Assembly: GCF_040183065.1 (NCBI RefSeq)
Contig: NC_091125.1
Location: 128,212,621-128,276,620, forward strand
DNA length: 64,000 nucleotides
Source: Periplaneta americana
Taxonomy: Eukaryota > Arthropoda > Insecta > Blattodea > Blattidae
Reading direction: 5' to 3'
This document shows positions 35,059 to 46,259 of this stretch, piece by piece. The translations under genes were made by a program, and so were the position numbers. Position 1 is the stretch's first letter. Every line of letters starts with the position of its first letter. The notes below the pieces were generated by a model. It was not told the origin of the DNA. It did no database searches and saw nothing but the letters and a program-made list of their open reading frames with translations.

Positions 35059-35232
35059 CAGCAAACGGTCGATTTCTTCCTTGTTCATGGTGAGTCGTAT
35101 GTGCACGTACTTATGGACTGAATGGCGATCTTCGTTGTGCAGCTGTTTTAAGGCACTGCATCGACGACGTTCGGCGTCGGATATTTTTAGGCCCTTGGAG
35201 ATGTAGTGGGCGAGTTCCACCACACTGCTGTG
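35059..35232 (-). CDS. Possible upstream coding exon of the Costars-domain gene (or another minus-strand gene)
   Basis: A 174-nt phase 0-0 candidate exon on the minus strand: acceptor ACTATTGCAG before 35232, donor CTG|GTGAGT after 35059. The 58 codons begin HSSVVELAHYISKGLKIS, continue with basic/charged helices, and end RLTMNKEEIDRLL. Composition and both splice sites look genuine. The phases allow direct joining to 29040-29168 or to 16254-16429. I do not recognise a domain, and insect STARS N termini are poorly conserved, so membership in the Costars gene is inferred from strand, phase and order only. Confidence 0.5.
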
Positions 35233-35819
35233 CTGCAATAGTGGTCACGGTGACAAATAAAACAATCCGAAGGAGAGTTCACTTTTTTTTATATTATGCA
35301 TGTTTTCTAACCTTTTTTTTTAAATAAGGCCTACATGTATTTATTTACTTACTTATTTTGTAATATATTGAGGATGCCCTAACGGGTAAAACTCATATTA
35401 GGAGTTATACAAGAACAGATACATATTATGTTGCATATCATCACGATATATAGCCTGTGAAAAACATACAACATGACAAGAATTAAAGAAAGAAAATAAA
35501 TATGTGGAGTTTGGTCAAAACATGACAACTCCAAAAAAACTGTTTTGAGAAACAAGCATTTTTATTTTCACTTTTCCTATACAAATCGTGATTATAGTTT
35601 ACATAAAAATGATAATGGAAATAACATAAGATTAGATGGATATATCGCGGCTATACCAAACGATAGAAAACTGTTTTTTATATAGGGCTGCGCTTTCAGC
35701 TAAAAAGGCCATTTTTGGAGTTATGATGTTCTGATCAAACAGCACAGAAATAAGAACAGTTTTTATCATTAAAGTTTTGTGGAGAAAGAAGAAAAAGTTT
35801 GAAACCATAAAAATAATAA

Positions 35820-36092
35820 ATAAACCAATTGAAGAGTCCACTGCAAGAATGATGGATGTCGCTTTCTTATCAAAAATGAAACAAGACTGACAATGCATAG
35901 CTTAAGACATATAGAATGTACATAGAGAGTTATATGGCATTAACACTGATAGTCATTGTCCAGTAATGATCGAAAAATCACAGTTAAACTTTGAGCACTA
36001 AGCATTTCAAACTTTCAATTGCTTCTACTGAAAAGTGTATTCCAAATGACATCCATCATTCTTGTAGTGGACTCTTCAATTGAGAATTGCAA
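35820..36092. repeat. Inverted repeat with 180-bp loop
   Basis: CAATTGAAGAGTCCACTGCA then AGAATGATGGATGTC (35824-35860) recurs reversed as GACATCCATCATTCTTGTAG then TGGACTCTTCAATTG (36047-36081). Possibly part of a larger foldback element (about 35500-36150). Confidence 0.6.
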
Positions 36093-36411
36093 AAAATAAT
36101 CTTGCCAAAAATGGTTTTTTAACATTTCTTAAAACACGGGGAATTTGGTAAAACTTTATATTTTAATGGATGTTGGTTGTAAGTTGTTATTAAATGTGCA
36201 TAATTCATTTCTTACGATAAGTTACTGAACCATGCTGAGAAAAAATATATATATATTTATCCGTGACTTTATCTAAAGTGGTCTTTTTTCACAGTCCATA
36301 GCAACCTAAATAATACAGCTGAACTTTAAAATTTTTTAACTCAAGCAGTGAATTAAAATGTATTAAATTACTGTCTCCTTGACAATCAACACATTAGCAA
36401 CATTAATTAAT

Positions 36412-36508
36412 TAATTCATTCATTCATTCATTCGTTCATTCATTCATTCATTCATTCATTCATTCATTCATTCATTCATTCATTCATTCATTCATTCATT
36501 CATTCATT
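36412..36508. repeat. (ATTC)n microsatellite
   Basis: About 24 TTCA units with one GTTC variant. Confidence 0.96.
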
Positions 36509-37012
36509 CAATTATAACTTCTTCACAAATAAAACATTACAAAGAAAAGGCCTACAATTGAAAATTAAATTTAGATACTAGTACTTAATGCGTAAGATAT
36601 TGTATAACACACGAGAGTAAACATAATTTTATGTGCTCGTGGAAATTATCATCCTCGGCTTCGTCTCGGGCGCTAAATTTTCCACTCGCGGATAAAATCT
36701 GAAGTTACTCTCTTATACTACGAGTATAAATTACTATTTCTTTCTGCCTTGTAGAATAAGTATTATATTTGTATTAAACTGAAATATAATATAAATACGT
36801 ATTAAATTGTTAATAACAGTATAACCTACATGAAAATAGCAGCACTTAATTTGATAATTCAACAGGTAGAACGAAAGAAAATTGATATAGATATTTAACT
36901 GGAGTCAAATAATGAAAACCTAAAGATCTATTTTGAATAATTTACGTTTCTCCAAATAAATGGCATATACTCGTACATTAAATGAGAATTGATAAAATCA
37001 TAACATACATTT

Positions 37013-37740
37013 TATAGTACATTTTTGTAGTCTTTCTTACTTTCGCTTTATCTTTCACAATTTCTTACCCTCTTCTTTCATCTTTTATATTATATCTAGG
37101 TAGTTTTGTTTTACTTTCTCTTCTCTTTCACAATTTTTACCCTCCTTTTTCTATCTTTCATATACCCAGGAAATCTTTCTTACTTTCGTTCTCTCTTCTC
37201 AATTCTTACCCTCTATCTTTCCGTCCTTTTTAAATCCTTTCGCTCTTTTTTTCTCAATTTCTTACACTCTATTTTCCGTCTTTTATATACCTAGATCATT
37301 TTTTTCGCAATATCTTTTACAATTATTTATTAACCTCTTTCTTCCGTCTTTTGTAGTCTTTCTCACTTTCTTTTTTCATCTTTTATATACTTACATAGTC
37401 TTTCTTACTTTCGCTCTTTCTTTCACAATTTATTACCCTTTTTCCGTACTTTAATGTAGTTCTACCTTTAGATTTTTCTTTCACAATTTCCTACCCTCTT
37501 ACTTTCCGTCTTTTATATAGCCTTTCCTCCTTTCGGTTTTTCTTCACAATTTCTTACCCTCTGTTTTTGTTTCTTTCTTTCTTTCTTTGCGTCTTTTATG
37601 TAGTCTTTCTTCCTTTCGCTTTTTCTTTCACAGTTTCTCTCTCCCATTATCTTCTTTTCTATACAGTCTTTCCTCCTTTCACTCTTTCTTTGTATCTTCT
37701 TTTCTTTCTTTTTTCTTTGTTTTGCACAGTTCTTGTAACT
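37013..37740. repeat. Pyrimidine-rich minisatellite, unit about 60-80 bp
   Basis: TCTTTCTTACTTTCGCTCTT, TCACAATTTCTTACCCTCT and TTCCGTCTTTTATATA recur in order about nine times with drift. A (TTTA)n run follows at 37740-37770. Phe/Ser/Leu-rich ORFs are artefacts. Confidence 0.85.
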
Positions 37741-38049
37741 TATTTATTTATTTATTTATTTATTTATTCATTTATTGCATATTGTTTCTTTGCTTTGTAT
37801 GCTAATAATCTGTCCATTCTTCTTTACTCTTTCTTTGATTATGTATGGACAATGACAAACTGTTAAGTCCCACTGCATTTGAATAAATACAAATGATTAT
37901 GTACTCTAATTTTTTATTGTTAGTCTTAGCCTAGCTTTTTCGTTTTTCATTTTGTTTATTTATTTTATGTTTTTCTGTCATTCTAACTTTTTATTCTATT
38001 TTATCACTTCATATCTCTCTTCGTTTAAATTTACATAGGGCTATTCCGT

Positions 38050-38345
38050 CCATTTTTTTAACAATGATTTGATCTTAAATTTAGACAACTGCGGATTTTT
38101 TAAAATAATGATTTGATCTTAAATTTAGGCAACCGCGGATTTTTTTTAGAATGATTTGATCTTAAATTTACACAATCTGGGATTTATTTTAATAATGATT
38201 TGATCTAAAAATTTACACAATCTGGGATTTATTTTAATAATGATTTGATCTTAAATTTATACAATCGCTATTTCTTTCAAGTTTAGACAACGCGGATTTA
38301 TTTGAAATATGATTTGATCTTAAATTTAGAAAACCACGGATTCAA
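38050..38345. repeat. Minisatellite with ATGATTTGATCTTAAATTTA units
   Basis: Six units of about 45-60 bp: ATGATTTGATCTTAAATTTA followed by GACAACTGCGGATTT or ACACAATCTGGGATTT variants. Confidence 0.88.
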
Positions 38346-38988
38346 TACTTCTTTTCTCTCTTCTAAAAAATGAAACATGGTGCAGTGTTTTAAAATAGGC
38401 CGCGAGTGCTACTTCTCATAACATTCTGTACATGGAAATGCGAAACTGCGACGGAGGGGAAATCTCACGCATCCGGTTATGAATGGAACAGCTGACGCTG
38501 CCTCACACCCCGTCACCCAGTCTTCCACGAACGCGGACTTGATACTTGCTTGACACACGAGCCTGGAATGTCTGCTTGCTTCGGGGAACACTTCGGTTTA
38601 AATCTGTCCTTCATGCAGTTTTCGACTCCATATCTGGGAGTGCATAAAGAACTATGTATAATGAAACACTTCAGGAGAGATCCTATATCCATCTTAAAGC
38701 TAACAATAACTGCTGTTATTGTCGAGACTTGAACCGGAAATTGGACATTCCCTGAACGGTACAAGATCTCGCTTAAGACATAAACACAGGACATAAGCCT
38801 CTAGGTTCTAGGATATAAGGCAAGGGACATATATCCAATCTCTGTGAAGTATAGCATATTTCCTTTTATCTTTCGATAATTGAACCCGGGTCAACTGATT
38901 GTACAATGTGTCCCAAAATAATTGCTCCGATTTTAATGTGCTTTATTTCGGAAAATATATAAGTTGTAGGAATGGAGTAAATCTCAAT

Positions 38989-40009
38989 CATAGGCGGAGT
39001 CATGGAAGGGCATGGGGGGCACTGCCCCCCCCCAAACTTAGCCGACCTTTTTTTTTCTATTAACATTAGAAAATATTGAATTCAAAAGATTTTTCCTGTT
39101 TTTGTTTATGATTAAGTTTCTGTGCTTAAATTGACGAATTATTGTCTTCAGACCATGTGTCTGGACTATACGTGTAATATTTATTTTAAATTTCTGGATG
39201 TATAAGAATTTCTTTACCTCATGTGAGGAATGAAAGCACTATAACGTTTTTTTTGTAACAATCTGTACTGATGTGTTAGAACTCTGCAGGTGTTCTGGCA
39301 GCTACTTGAAGAAATATGAATAACATACTGCACAACAATGCAGAAAAATGAAAAGTAATCCCGGTTAAACTTAAAGACGAGATTAAATAAAATAATTAGA
39401 ATTCACATTTCATATGATATCTTGCTCTTTTAAACAAACAGATAAAGCAAATGTAAAATTAGTCCACCACTATGGAATAATGGTTAGCACTTCTGGCCAT
39501 GAAAAGAGCGGTTTGGACAAGTTACTTGGTTGGTTTTTTTTGGGGGGTTTTTTCTCAACCAATTGAAGCAGAATTACGGGGTAATTTTCGATGTTGGACC
39601 TCGGACTCATTTCGCCATCATTAATTCACATGTTATCATCAATACAATATCCCGGGTTAAATTCACGGTGTGGCGTGCTATACTTGCACAAGAGTGTGGC
39701 CGTTCGGCTACCCAATCATTTACAGAATAGGAGTAGTAAGCACAATAAGCCTCAAGCTGCAGTACAAGCCTTCGAGTCCCGCTTCCTTACAAGAGGAAAA
39801 AAAAGTAAAATCGTCAGTATATTTTGTTACAATTTTACTTTATTTTACAATATCTTTATTAAATGATCATATTCTGATATACTGTACCAAGGTCAAGCTA
39901 TAATGTGGGGAGAAGATAAATGATGTCCCCCATAATCTCGTTATATCGGGATTCTATAGTTTTGCTTTGCCTCCCCTTCCCCAAGGAAACGGTTCTCTCT
40001 CCGCCTATG
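38989..40009. mobile_element. hAT-like element with 8-bp TSD, nested
   Basis: Ends CATAGGCGGAG and CTCCGCCTATG; 8-bp TSD ATCTCAAT at 38981-38988 and 40010-40017. It starts with a run of C (CTGCCCCCCCCC) and carries a decayed SINE (39463-39650). No intact hAT transposase frame. Confidence 0.88.
39463..39650 (+). mobile_element. Decayed SINE family A copy inside a hAT-like element
   Basis: Diverged head (TAGTCCACCACTATGGAATA) followed by GGACAAGTTACTTGG, TTTTTCTCAACC, GGACCTCGGACTCATTTCGCC and ATTATC, in family A order. The B box is damaged and the hairpin tail missing. It is nested in the element at 38989-40009. Confidence 0.6.
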
Positions 40010-41580
40010 ATCTCAATAGACATCTACCATATACCTGCTAGTTATAGTCGCGACGCTGTTATTCCCGGCGTGACTCCTCCTCTTTGCTTACGTCTTAGGA
40101 AGTGAAGGCTCTATAAAGTCTAGGTAGGTAGTATCGTTCGCCAATTTTGTTCTTTCGTTACCGAGCTACCATACGAGGAATCTATTTGCCACACCGTTAA
40201 ACATTATCATGTCGTAGCTCCTATGATAATAAATCAAACACACTGTAATTCAGCAAATAATTGAGCGGCAAATAACGTCTTCGTGTGCTTTCTACGAACC
40301 CCAACGAAAGAGCCAAAATGGCGGGCGATTATATTAAGTATTTATCGAGCCTTAAGAAATGAATAACATCTTCCTCAGCAAATCACAAGACGCACACGTT
40401 TATGTAGCCGACCTGCAACGGGATTGGCTGCCGGAAATTAGAGCGACGGGACTGTAGTTCATTAAACGTCCGGATATCATATATACCCACAGCTGGCTAC
40501 TTTGGACTAAGACATTGTTAGAAGATGTGCTATTGAAACGTGACAAAGCTTTTTGTGTCCTGAATTTCGTAGCTCATCATGCTAACCGTAGCTCCACAGC
40601 AGTGAATAACATTAATACAGTATCTAGTTAAAGAGCTAAAATATTGTGAAATCGGAGCAATCATTTTGGAACATGGTGTATATCTATAAACTTTATAATT
40701 ATTTGAGTGACAATAGAGGGCCGTGAAACTAAATAAAAATACATTGGATCAAAAACCGTTGTGTACGGAGTAATATTGTTTTTAACATAGTTTGGATAAA
40801 ATAGGTACACGGACTATAGAAATATGATATTTATTTAGTTTATTTTGTTGCTAGGACTGCATTATTGTTTCATTTCCATTGTTGAGCTCCTTCGTTTAAA
40901 CGATAAAACCGTTTTTGACAAACGAACGTGGTGGCCATCTGAATGGGAGAGATAATTATTTATTCTGGTATATACGGGTAGAAGGAAGACGGATAGCATT
41001 GTTGTGTTTCTAATTCTCGCATTTATTATCTCAGGTACGGTACGAGTAGAGACAGGTATATCTCTGTCATTCATTGTCAGTGGTATATAAAGAGAAAATG
41101 ACATGAACTTTTACTAGATAATGTTTAGGTTGTAATAGTCATAGATATTAGATCTTGTTTTATGAATTTTATACCGATACCGTACGTAGTGTGCGTATTT
41201 TTTATCTTTTAAATAGGATACAATTGATTCTCAAGCACATTCCTTACGGGATAAGAATAACCATACTGTAAGTATGCTAAATTGACTGTTTCATCATATC
41301 CGCTGTAATTCAAATGCAATGTTTCAGGCTATGAACCCGGCGAAAATAGATTTGAGTCTCGATAACGAAGTTACTTAACAATCTATATATACATAAACAA
41401 GGGATATATATACATCCTTTCATAGAATGTTTATAGTTTTCTATTTATTTGGACATTTTTACGTTTTTACTACCTGTAATTTTATTTTAAATATACTCAA
41501 AATACTAAAAAGGCGCTTTTCAGGCACAAACATAGGTTTTTAGTACTTTAGAGGAGATTATTTTTAATTTAGGCGTTTTA

Positions 41581-41839
41581 TTTATTTTATTTTATTGGGT
41601 TATTTTACGACGCTGTATCAACATCTAGGTTATTTAGCGTCTGAATGAAATGAAGGTGATAATGCCAGTGAAATGAGTCCGGAGTCAAGCACCGAAAGTT
41701 ACCCAGCATTTGCTCGTATTGGGTTGAGGGAAAACCCCGGAAAAAACCTCAACCAGGTAACTTGCCCCGACCGGGATTCGAACCCGGGCCACCTGGTTTC
41801 GCGGCCAGACGCGCTGACCGTTACTCCACAGGTGTGGAC
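41581..41839 (-). mobile_element. SINE family A, minus orientation, 11-bp TSD
   Basis: Full-length copy in minus orientation. B-box complement GGGATTCGAACCCGGG, body GGTTTTTTCCGGGGTTTTCC (minus sense) and hairpin tail are all present. TSD TAGGCGTTTTA at 41570-41580 and 41840-41850. It lies about 280 bp upstream of the first exon of the plus-strand gene. Confidence 0.88.
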
Positions 41840-42123
41840 TAGGCGTTTTAGGTCCTATAGAATTTTTAATAGGGAAATTCTGTGTACATGAAACGTAGAT
41901 ATGTCTGAATAACATGTCTAGGACGTAGCAAACAAAATAGGTAACGAACTAGAAATCTGTTCCCTAGTTATAAGTTATAATACATATCCGCATGCATATT
42001 TTAAAATTCGCTTTTGCAAACATATCCGGTTTTTATTTATAACTATTACAGAAGCAGTAAGAAGAAATTAGGAAAGGCAAGTGTTTATTAACTTATTCTA
42101 TGTCACACCACTCCGGAACAACA

Positions 42124-42265
42124 ATGTCCGAGGGCTCCTCGGAGCCAGAAGTGAACGAGGCCTGCACCAGGGACGTGGTTGTGCTGGACCTGGCGACAAC
42201 CAGCTTAGAGAGGGACACTATCATCTCGATCAGTTCCAGCAGCCTAGACAGCGACTCTGGCAGTG
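42124..42265 (+). CDS. SIM-rich putative nuclear protein, first coding exon
   Basis: ATG at 42124 (context CAACAATGT, A at -3) opens 47 codons plus one base, ending at GCAGTG|GTAAGT (phase 1). An upstream in-frame ATG at 42100 would add eight residues but has a poor context; the frame closes at TAA 42058-42060. A TTACAG acceptor near 42050 suggests a 5' UTR exon upstream. The product begins MSEGSSEPEVNEAC and carries VVVLDL (residues 18-23) and TIISISSSSLDSDS (32-45). Both are hydrophobic cores next to acidic/serine tracts, the shape of SUMO-interacting motifs. SUMO binding is inference; the gene itself is not recognised. Confidence 0.72.
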
Positions 42266-42533
42266 GTAAGTTCTGAGTTGATTAAATGTCTTTGATATCA
42301 ACAATGATTTTTGTGTCACAAAGTGGTATTCTTGAAGTTAAGTGTAGTGAACTTCAATAATAATTTTTGAACACAATCAGGAATAATCTGCCGCATAGAT
42401 TATTGGAGATGATAATATTCTGGGCAGGTTAGAAGTATTTTTACTAAAAAAAAATTAAGGGAACTGGGGTGAAAACCACAATTTTTTATTTTGTGTTTAA
42501 AAAAGTATAAAATTTGCTCTTTAAAACAATTTA

Positions 42534-43140
42534 CGAGGTGCTAACCAAAAGTTTCCGAAATATACCACTAAACACAATCACATCATACCTGTATCCTATT
42601 CAACACTGTCACCTTTAAAGTAGTCCTCTTGGGATTGCAGACACAGGTCCCAGGGCGTCTGCCACAAATTGAATGCACCCTGTAAAGACTTTTTTGGTGA
42701 GTGTGTTTAGCACTGCTTGCGATTCGGTTTGAATCTCCTCTAGGGTGTCAAATTTTCGACCCTTCAACTTGATTTTCATCTTTTGAAAGAGAAAAAAAGT
42801 CGCACGGAGTCAAGTAGGATAAGTACGGTGGATGGGGAACAGCTGACATTTTGTTTTTGAAAGAAATTCCTGCACGATGGAAACTCGTGTTATCGTGGTG
42901 AAGGACCCAGTTGTTCATGCACCGCTTCTCTGGACGTTTCCTCCTCAAATCCTCCCTTAGCCGCCTCAGGACGTCACGATAGACTGCTGCATTAATCGTC
43001 TGACCAGGAGGTACGAACTCCTTATGGATATTCCATCAATATCGAAGAAAGAGATCAATAAAGATTTGATGTTGTTCTTGACGACTTGATGAGCTTTCTT
43101 TGGCCAAGGTGAAGATGAGGCACTACGACCCAGCACTGCG
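42534..43140 (-). mobile_element. mariner transposon remnant
   Basis: The low end begins CGAGGTGCTAACCAAAAGTT after a TA, like a mariner terminus. Minus-strand translation gives FFDIDGI, then (after a frameshift) KEFVPPGQTINAAVYRDVLR and RRKRPE, NNWVLHHDNTSFHRAG, and PHPPYLSYLTPCDFF. The HHDN and final D of the DD34D triad are visible. Only 30 residues separate them instead of 34, so a small deletion has hit the core. The 5' half is missing at the junction with SINE 43165-43428. Confidence 0.85.
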
Positions 43141-43164
43141 GCCTTACTAGAGCTATTGCGCTGA

Positions 43165-43428
43165 TCTTCAAGCTATGCGCATTCCCAAATCCATACCGAC
43201 AGACTACACTAAAGTTCGCTGCGTACTCAGGTTCCTAGCAAGCAACCCCAAACGTACATAGGCCAGCTCCCTCCATTCGTCGCCAGCCGGCATTCGGGGA
43301 ATGCTATGGAATGATGGTTGAAATGGAGAGATGTTGACGGAAAAATCCCGGGCCTGACCGGAATCGAACCCGGTTCGCCTGCGTGACAGGCTGAAAGTCT
43401 GATCACTCACCACCCGTAGGGGACCTCT
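43165..43428 (-). mobile_element. SINE family B, minus orientation
   Basis: Minus-strand head GGTGAGTGATCAGACTTTCA, then GTCACGCAGGCGAACC and B-box GGTTCGATTCCGG, then the family B body and tail ending GGGAATGCGCATAGCTTG. It abuts the broken 5' end of the mariner remnant (42534-43140). Confidence 0.8.
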
Positions 43429-43970
43429 GAGAGATTACTTTACTTCTATATTAAGTGTTGAAAATGCCCTCCCTCCGCCACCAAGGTACTGCCGAACACG
43501 TCGTTCGTGTTTCTAGTCGTTCGCTGGAGCATTGCATTGTCAATATCGTTGATTTCGAGTGTATTGTTTTCCTTCAAATCGTTCAAAGTTCGAGGTCGTG
43601 TGGCTTAGACTATTCACTTCATATGATCCCACATGAGAAAGTCTGGTGAGGTCAAATGCGGCCGCAAGTTACACCTGTTTTTTTATTTAGATATTAGGTG
43701 GCTATGAAAACAGACGTTTATCATAATGTTAACGATTGCGTGCATGTCAATGAGAGCGACATTTAAAAAAATTCGAGCCGCTAAATAGAGACTATAATAA
43801 ATGTATTTCACAATATAAAACGAGACAAGAGCCACAAATGTCTGGGGGTGCTGCAGCTCCTCAGCCCTCTTTCGAAAGCCGCCCCTGATGATAGGGAGGA
43901 TTTATGAGATTTTTTTGTGAACTTGTAACTCAAGAGTCCACCCAATGTTGTTCAAAAGTTGGCGCCGCTG

Positions 43971-44031
<61 letters not shown>
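43971..44031. repeat. (AAT)n microsatellite
   Basis: About 20 AAT units next to SINE family A in intron 1 of the plus-strand gene. Confidence 0.95.
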
Positions 44032-44034
<3 letters not shown>

Positions 44035-44069
44035 GTGACAATAAACATTATCATAAGAATCATAATAAC

Positions 44070-44328
44070 GTCCACACCTGTGGAGTAACGGTCAGCCCGT
44101 CTGGCCGTGAAACCAGGTGGCCCGGGTTCGAATCCTGGTTGGGACAAGTTACCTGGTTGAGGTTTTTTCCGGGGTTTTCCCTCAACCCAATACGAGCAAA
44201 TGCTAGGTAACTTTCGGTGCTGGACCCCGGACTCATTTCACCGGCATTATCACCTTCATTTCATTCAGACGCTAAATAACCTAGGTGTTGATACAGCGTC
44301 GTAAAATAACCTAATAAAATAAAAAAAA
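44070..44328 (+). mobile_element. SINE family A with 12-bp TSD
   Basis: Begins at CGTCCACACCTGTGG, with B-box GGTTCGAATCC and the shared body and tail, ending in A-rich sequence. TSD AATCATAATAAC at 44058-44069 and 44329-44340. It lies in intron 1 of the plus-strand gene, 85 bp before exon 2, beside an (AAT)n tract at 43971-44031. Confidence 0.88.
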
Positions 44329-44413
44329 AATCATAATAACAACAGCCTTCAGTTTCAGACTTACTGCCCAGATGCATATTTAAACTAGTAATATGGATAT
44401 AACGTGCTTTCAG

Positions 44414-44654
44414 GCATTAGCGATGATAAAACGTGGGCCGATGCAGAAGACGACTTCACGAGTGACTCGGACTGCGTTATCATTGAGCCGGAAGAGCAGA
44501 GCAGGGAGACCAAGAACACGCTTGCAGTGCAAAAGAGGGACTTAGCGCCGAAGTCCTCGAGCGAGGACTCTCACAATACGAACACCCGTCGCAGGAATCC
44601 TAAGAGGGAGGCTGCCATGGCCAGCTTGAAGAATTATCAACTGTCCCCCGTCAG
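44414..44654 (+). CDS. SIM-rich putative nuclear protein, exon 2
   Basis: A 241-nt exon between TGCTTTCAG and CAG|GTGAGC, entering phase 1 and leaving phase 2, consistent with its neighbours. It encodes an acidic segment (DDKTWADAEDDFTSDSDCVI then IEPEEQ). The CVIIEPEE core (residues 68-75) is a third SUMO-interacting-motif-like element. The rest is Ser/Asn/Arg-rich with a basic cluster RRRNPKR that could serve nuclear import. GC content is well above that of the flanking intron, in which a SINE (44070-44328) ends only 85 bp upstream. Confidence 0.75.
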
Positions 44655-46257
44655 GTGAGCTAGGATTAGAAATGTTTCTTTCTCTTTCGAATCTCAATTA
44701 GATAATAATTGAAAAGTTTGATGGACGGCCTTTATATCATTTCATTAATTTGTTATATAACGATTTATGTTCGCATTGTTGTACTGTACCGTTTTTTAAG
44801 CTATACCAGAGCCTACAAGCAAGTCAGATATCTGTAACAACCATCGCTCCGCCCGTGAAATATGCCACACGCCTCCGATAGTGAAAGGGACACAAGTCCT
44901 GCGTTTAAGGAAAATCGATGTTTTGTTTAAGAAACATCTTTGTTCTTCGATATCAGAGAGAGTATCACAAAAAAAAAAAAACTAAATAGGACCAATACCG
45001 CGTACTTTAGTATGCTTGTCAGACTTAACCTCAAATAGTTTCTTAACGCTGGCTACCAACGTTATACTCCCAAACACAATGCAACCAAACTAAACCTTGC
45101 ATGACCATCCGCGACGTAACTCCATGCAGAATCAACTGAGTAATGAAGTAATAATATTAGAGTGGGTATTTTATGTATTGTCTAGAATATTTATGAAACA
45201 GAATTCAGTCAAACAATAAAATTATTTTTGCGAGTCTAGTAAAATTAGGTAATATTGTTAGTGTGTTTATAAATCAGGTCCCATAGTAAATCTTACCATC
45301 TTACCAGGAGACTGTCTGCCACACACAGTACAATGCGCAATAGGTTTATAGTAGATTTGCTGACACCTCTGAAATCTTCCATCATTTTCAGTATGCCTAC
45401 TACTAGAGGAAAAATAGCGCAGCGCAACTAGTAACTGATGCAGAGATTCAACAGAATGTTTTCAAAAATAAAAAAGAAATCATTTATCTTTTCAAATAAT
45501 CTTTAAATTCAAACCCTAAAACATATTTTTACACTTTCTCATTTTTCTGTTGCATGTTGTATCCGAGTTTCAATTTTTCGAAATAAGGTTAGGGCTAAAA
45601 GTCTAATTCTGAAGGTTACGACTGTCTGCTTCGAAAACCTCAATCTGTTTTAAAACTTATGTTCAACTACATTTAAAAGTAGTGCACTCTATTTCGAAAA
45701 ATTCTTGGCCGCCGTGGTCGTTCAGTAATATTGAGTACTCACATATCGTCACTCATAAGTTCTTAGAAAACATCTGCAATATCCATGTGTATTGCGGGAA
45801 TCGCCATCTTGCACTGTTGAACCTTGAACTGCAGTTTAAACGGCAGAGAACTGCCGATCAAGTTAAACTTAAGTTAACTCAAGATTAACTGGTAGTTAAG
45901 GTTTATAATACGAAGCAGAACGAAAAACTTCAGTTTAAACTGAACATAAAGTTTAAACGGCACGCAGCTATGTAAACACAATTGAAATGTTGACTGTTCA
46001 TGATCTGCACTTATTTATAACCACGTGTTCAACAGACGCCACAGAACAATTCTGATTGGCCCCATTCGTGTCATCATCCCCGTATATCACTACGTCACTG
46101 AGGTAATTGCTCCTTGTAGGTGCCACTACTTCACTTCACAAATTGACTTCAACTCTGCGAGATTTCCCGAGTCCTGTAGGCTTTAGTTGACTCATTTGGT
46201 AACAATAAAAACCAACTTATCAACTGGCGGGCAGACATAAAGGTTTTCTGCAAAAGC
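44655..46257. other. Intron 2 of the plus-strand gene, first part
   Basis: AT-rich. 45820-45965 has several AGTTTAAAC/GTTTAAACTG repeats, perhaps a small MITE; not bounded. Confidence 0.35.
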
Positions 46258-46259
46258 TA

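Larger units (their letters stand above)
35233..38903. other. Intergenic interval upstream of the Costars gene, outside listed repeats
   Basis: Apart from the hairpin, (ATTC)n and two minisatellites, 36510-37010 and 38346-38900 show no gene. 38410-38790 is CpG-richer with overlapping frames on both strands (60-93 codons), none with splice support or a known motif. Confidence 0.35.
38904..40678. mobile_element. TA-flanked transposon derivative, outer element of a triple nest
   Basis: TIRs CAATGTGTCCCAAAATAATT and (complement of right end) CACCATGTTCCAAAATGATT, both continuing GCTCCGATTT. TA at 38902-38903 and 40679-40680. It is split by the hAT-like element 38989-40009; without it the outer element is about 746 bp. 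No transposase was recognised. Confidence 0.82.

Noticed and set aside
38409-38794. Overlapping 60-93-codon ORFs on both strands in a CpG-richer patch
   Set aside because: No splice support or known domain; left as unassigned.
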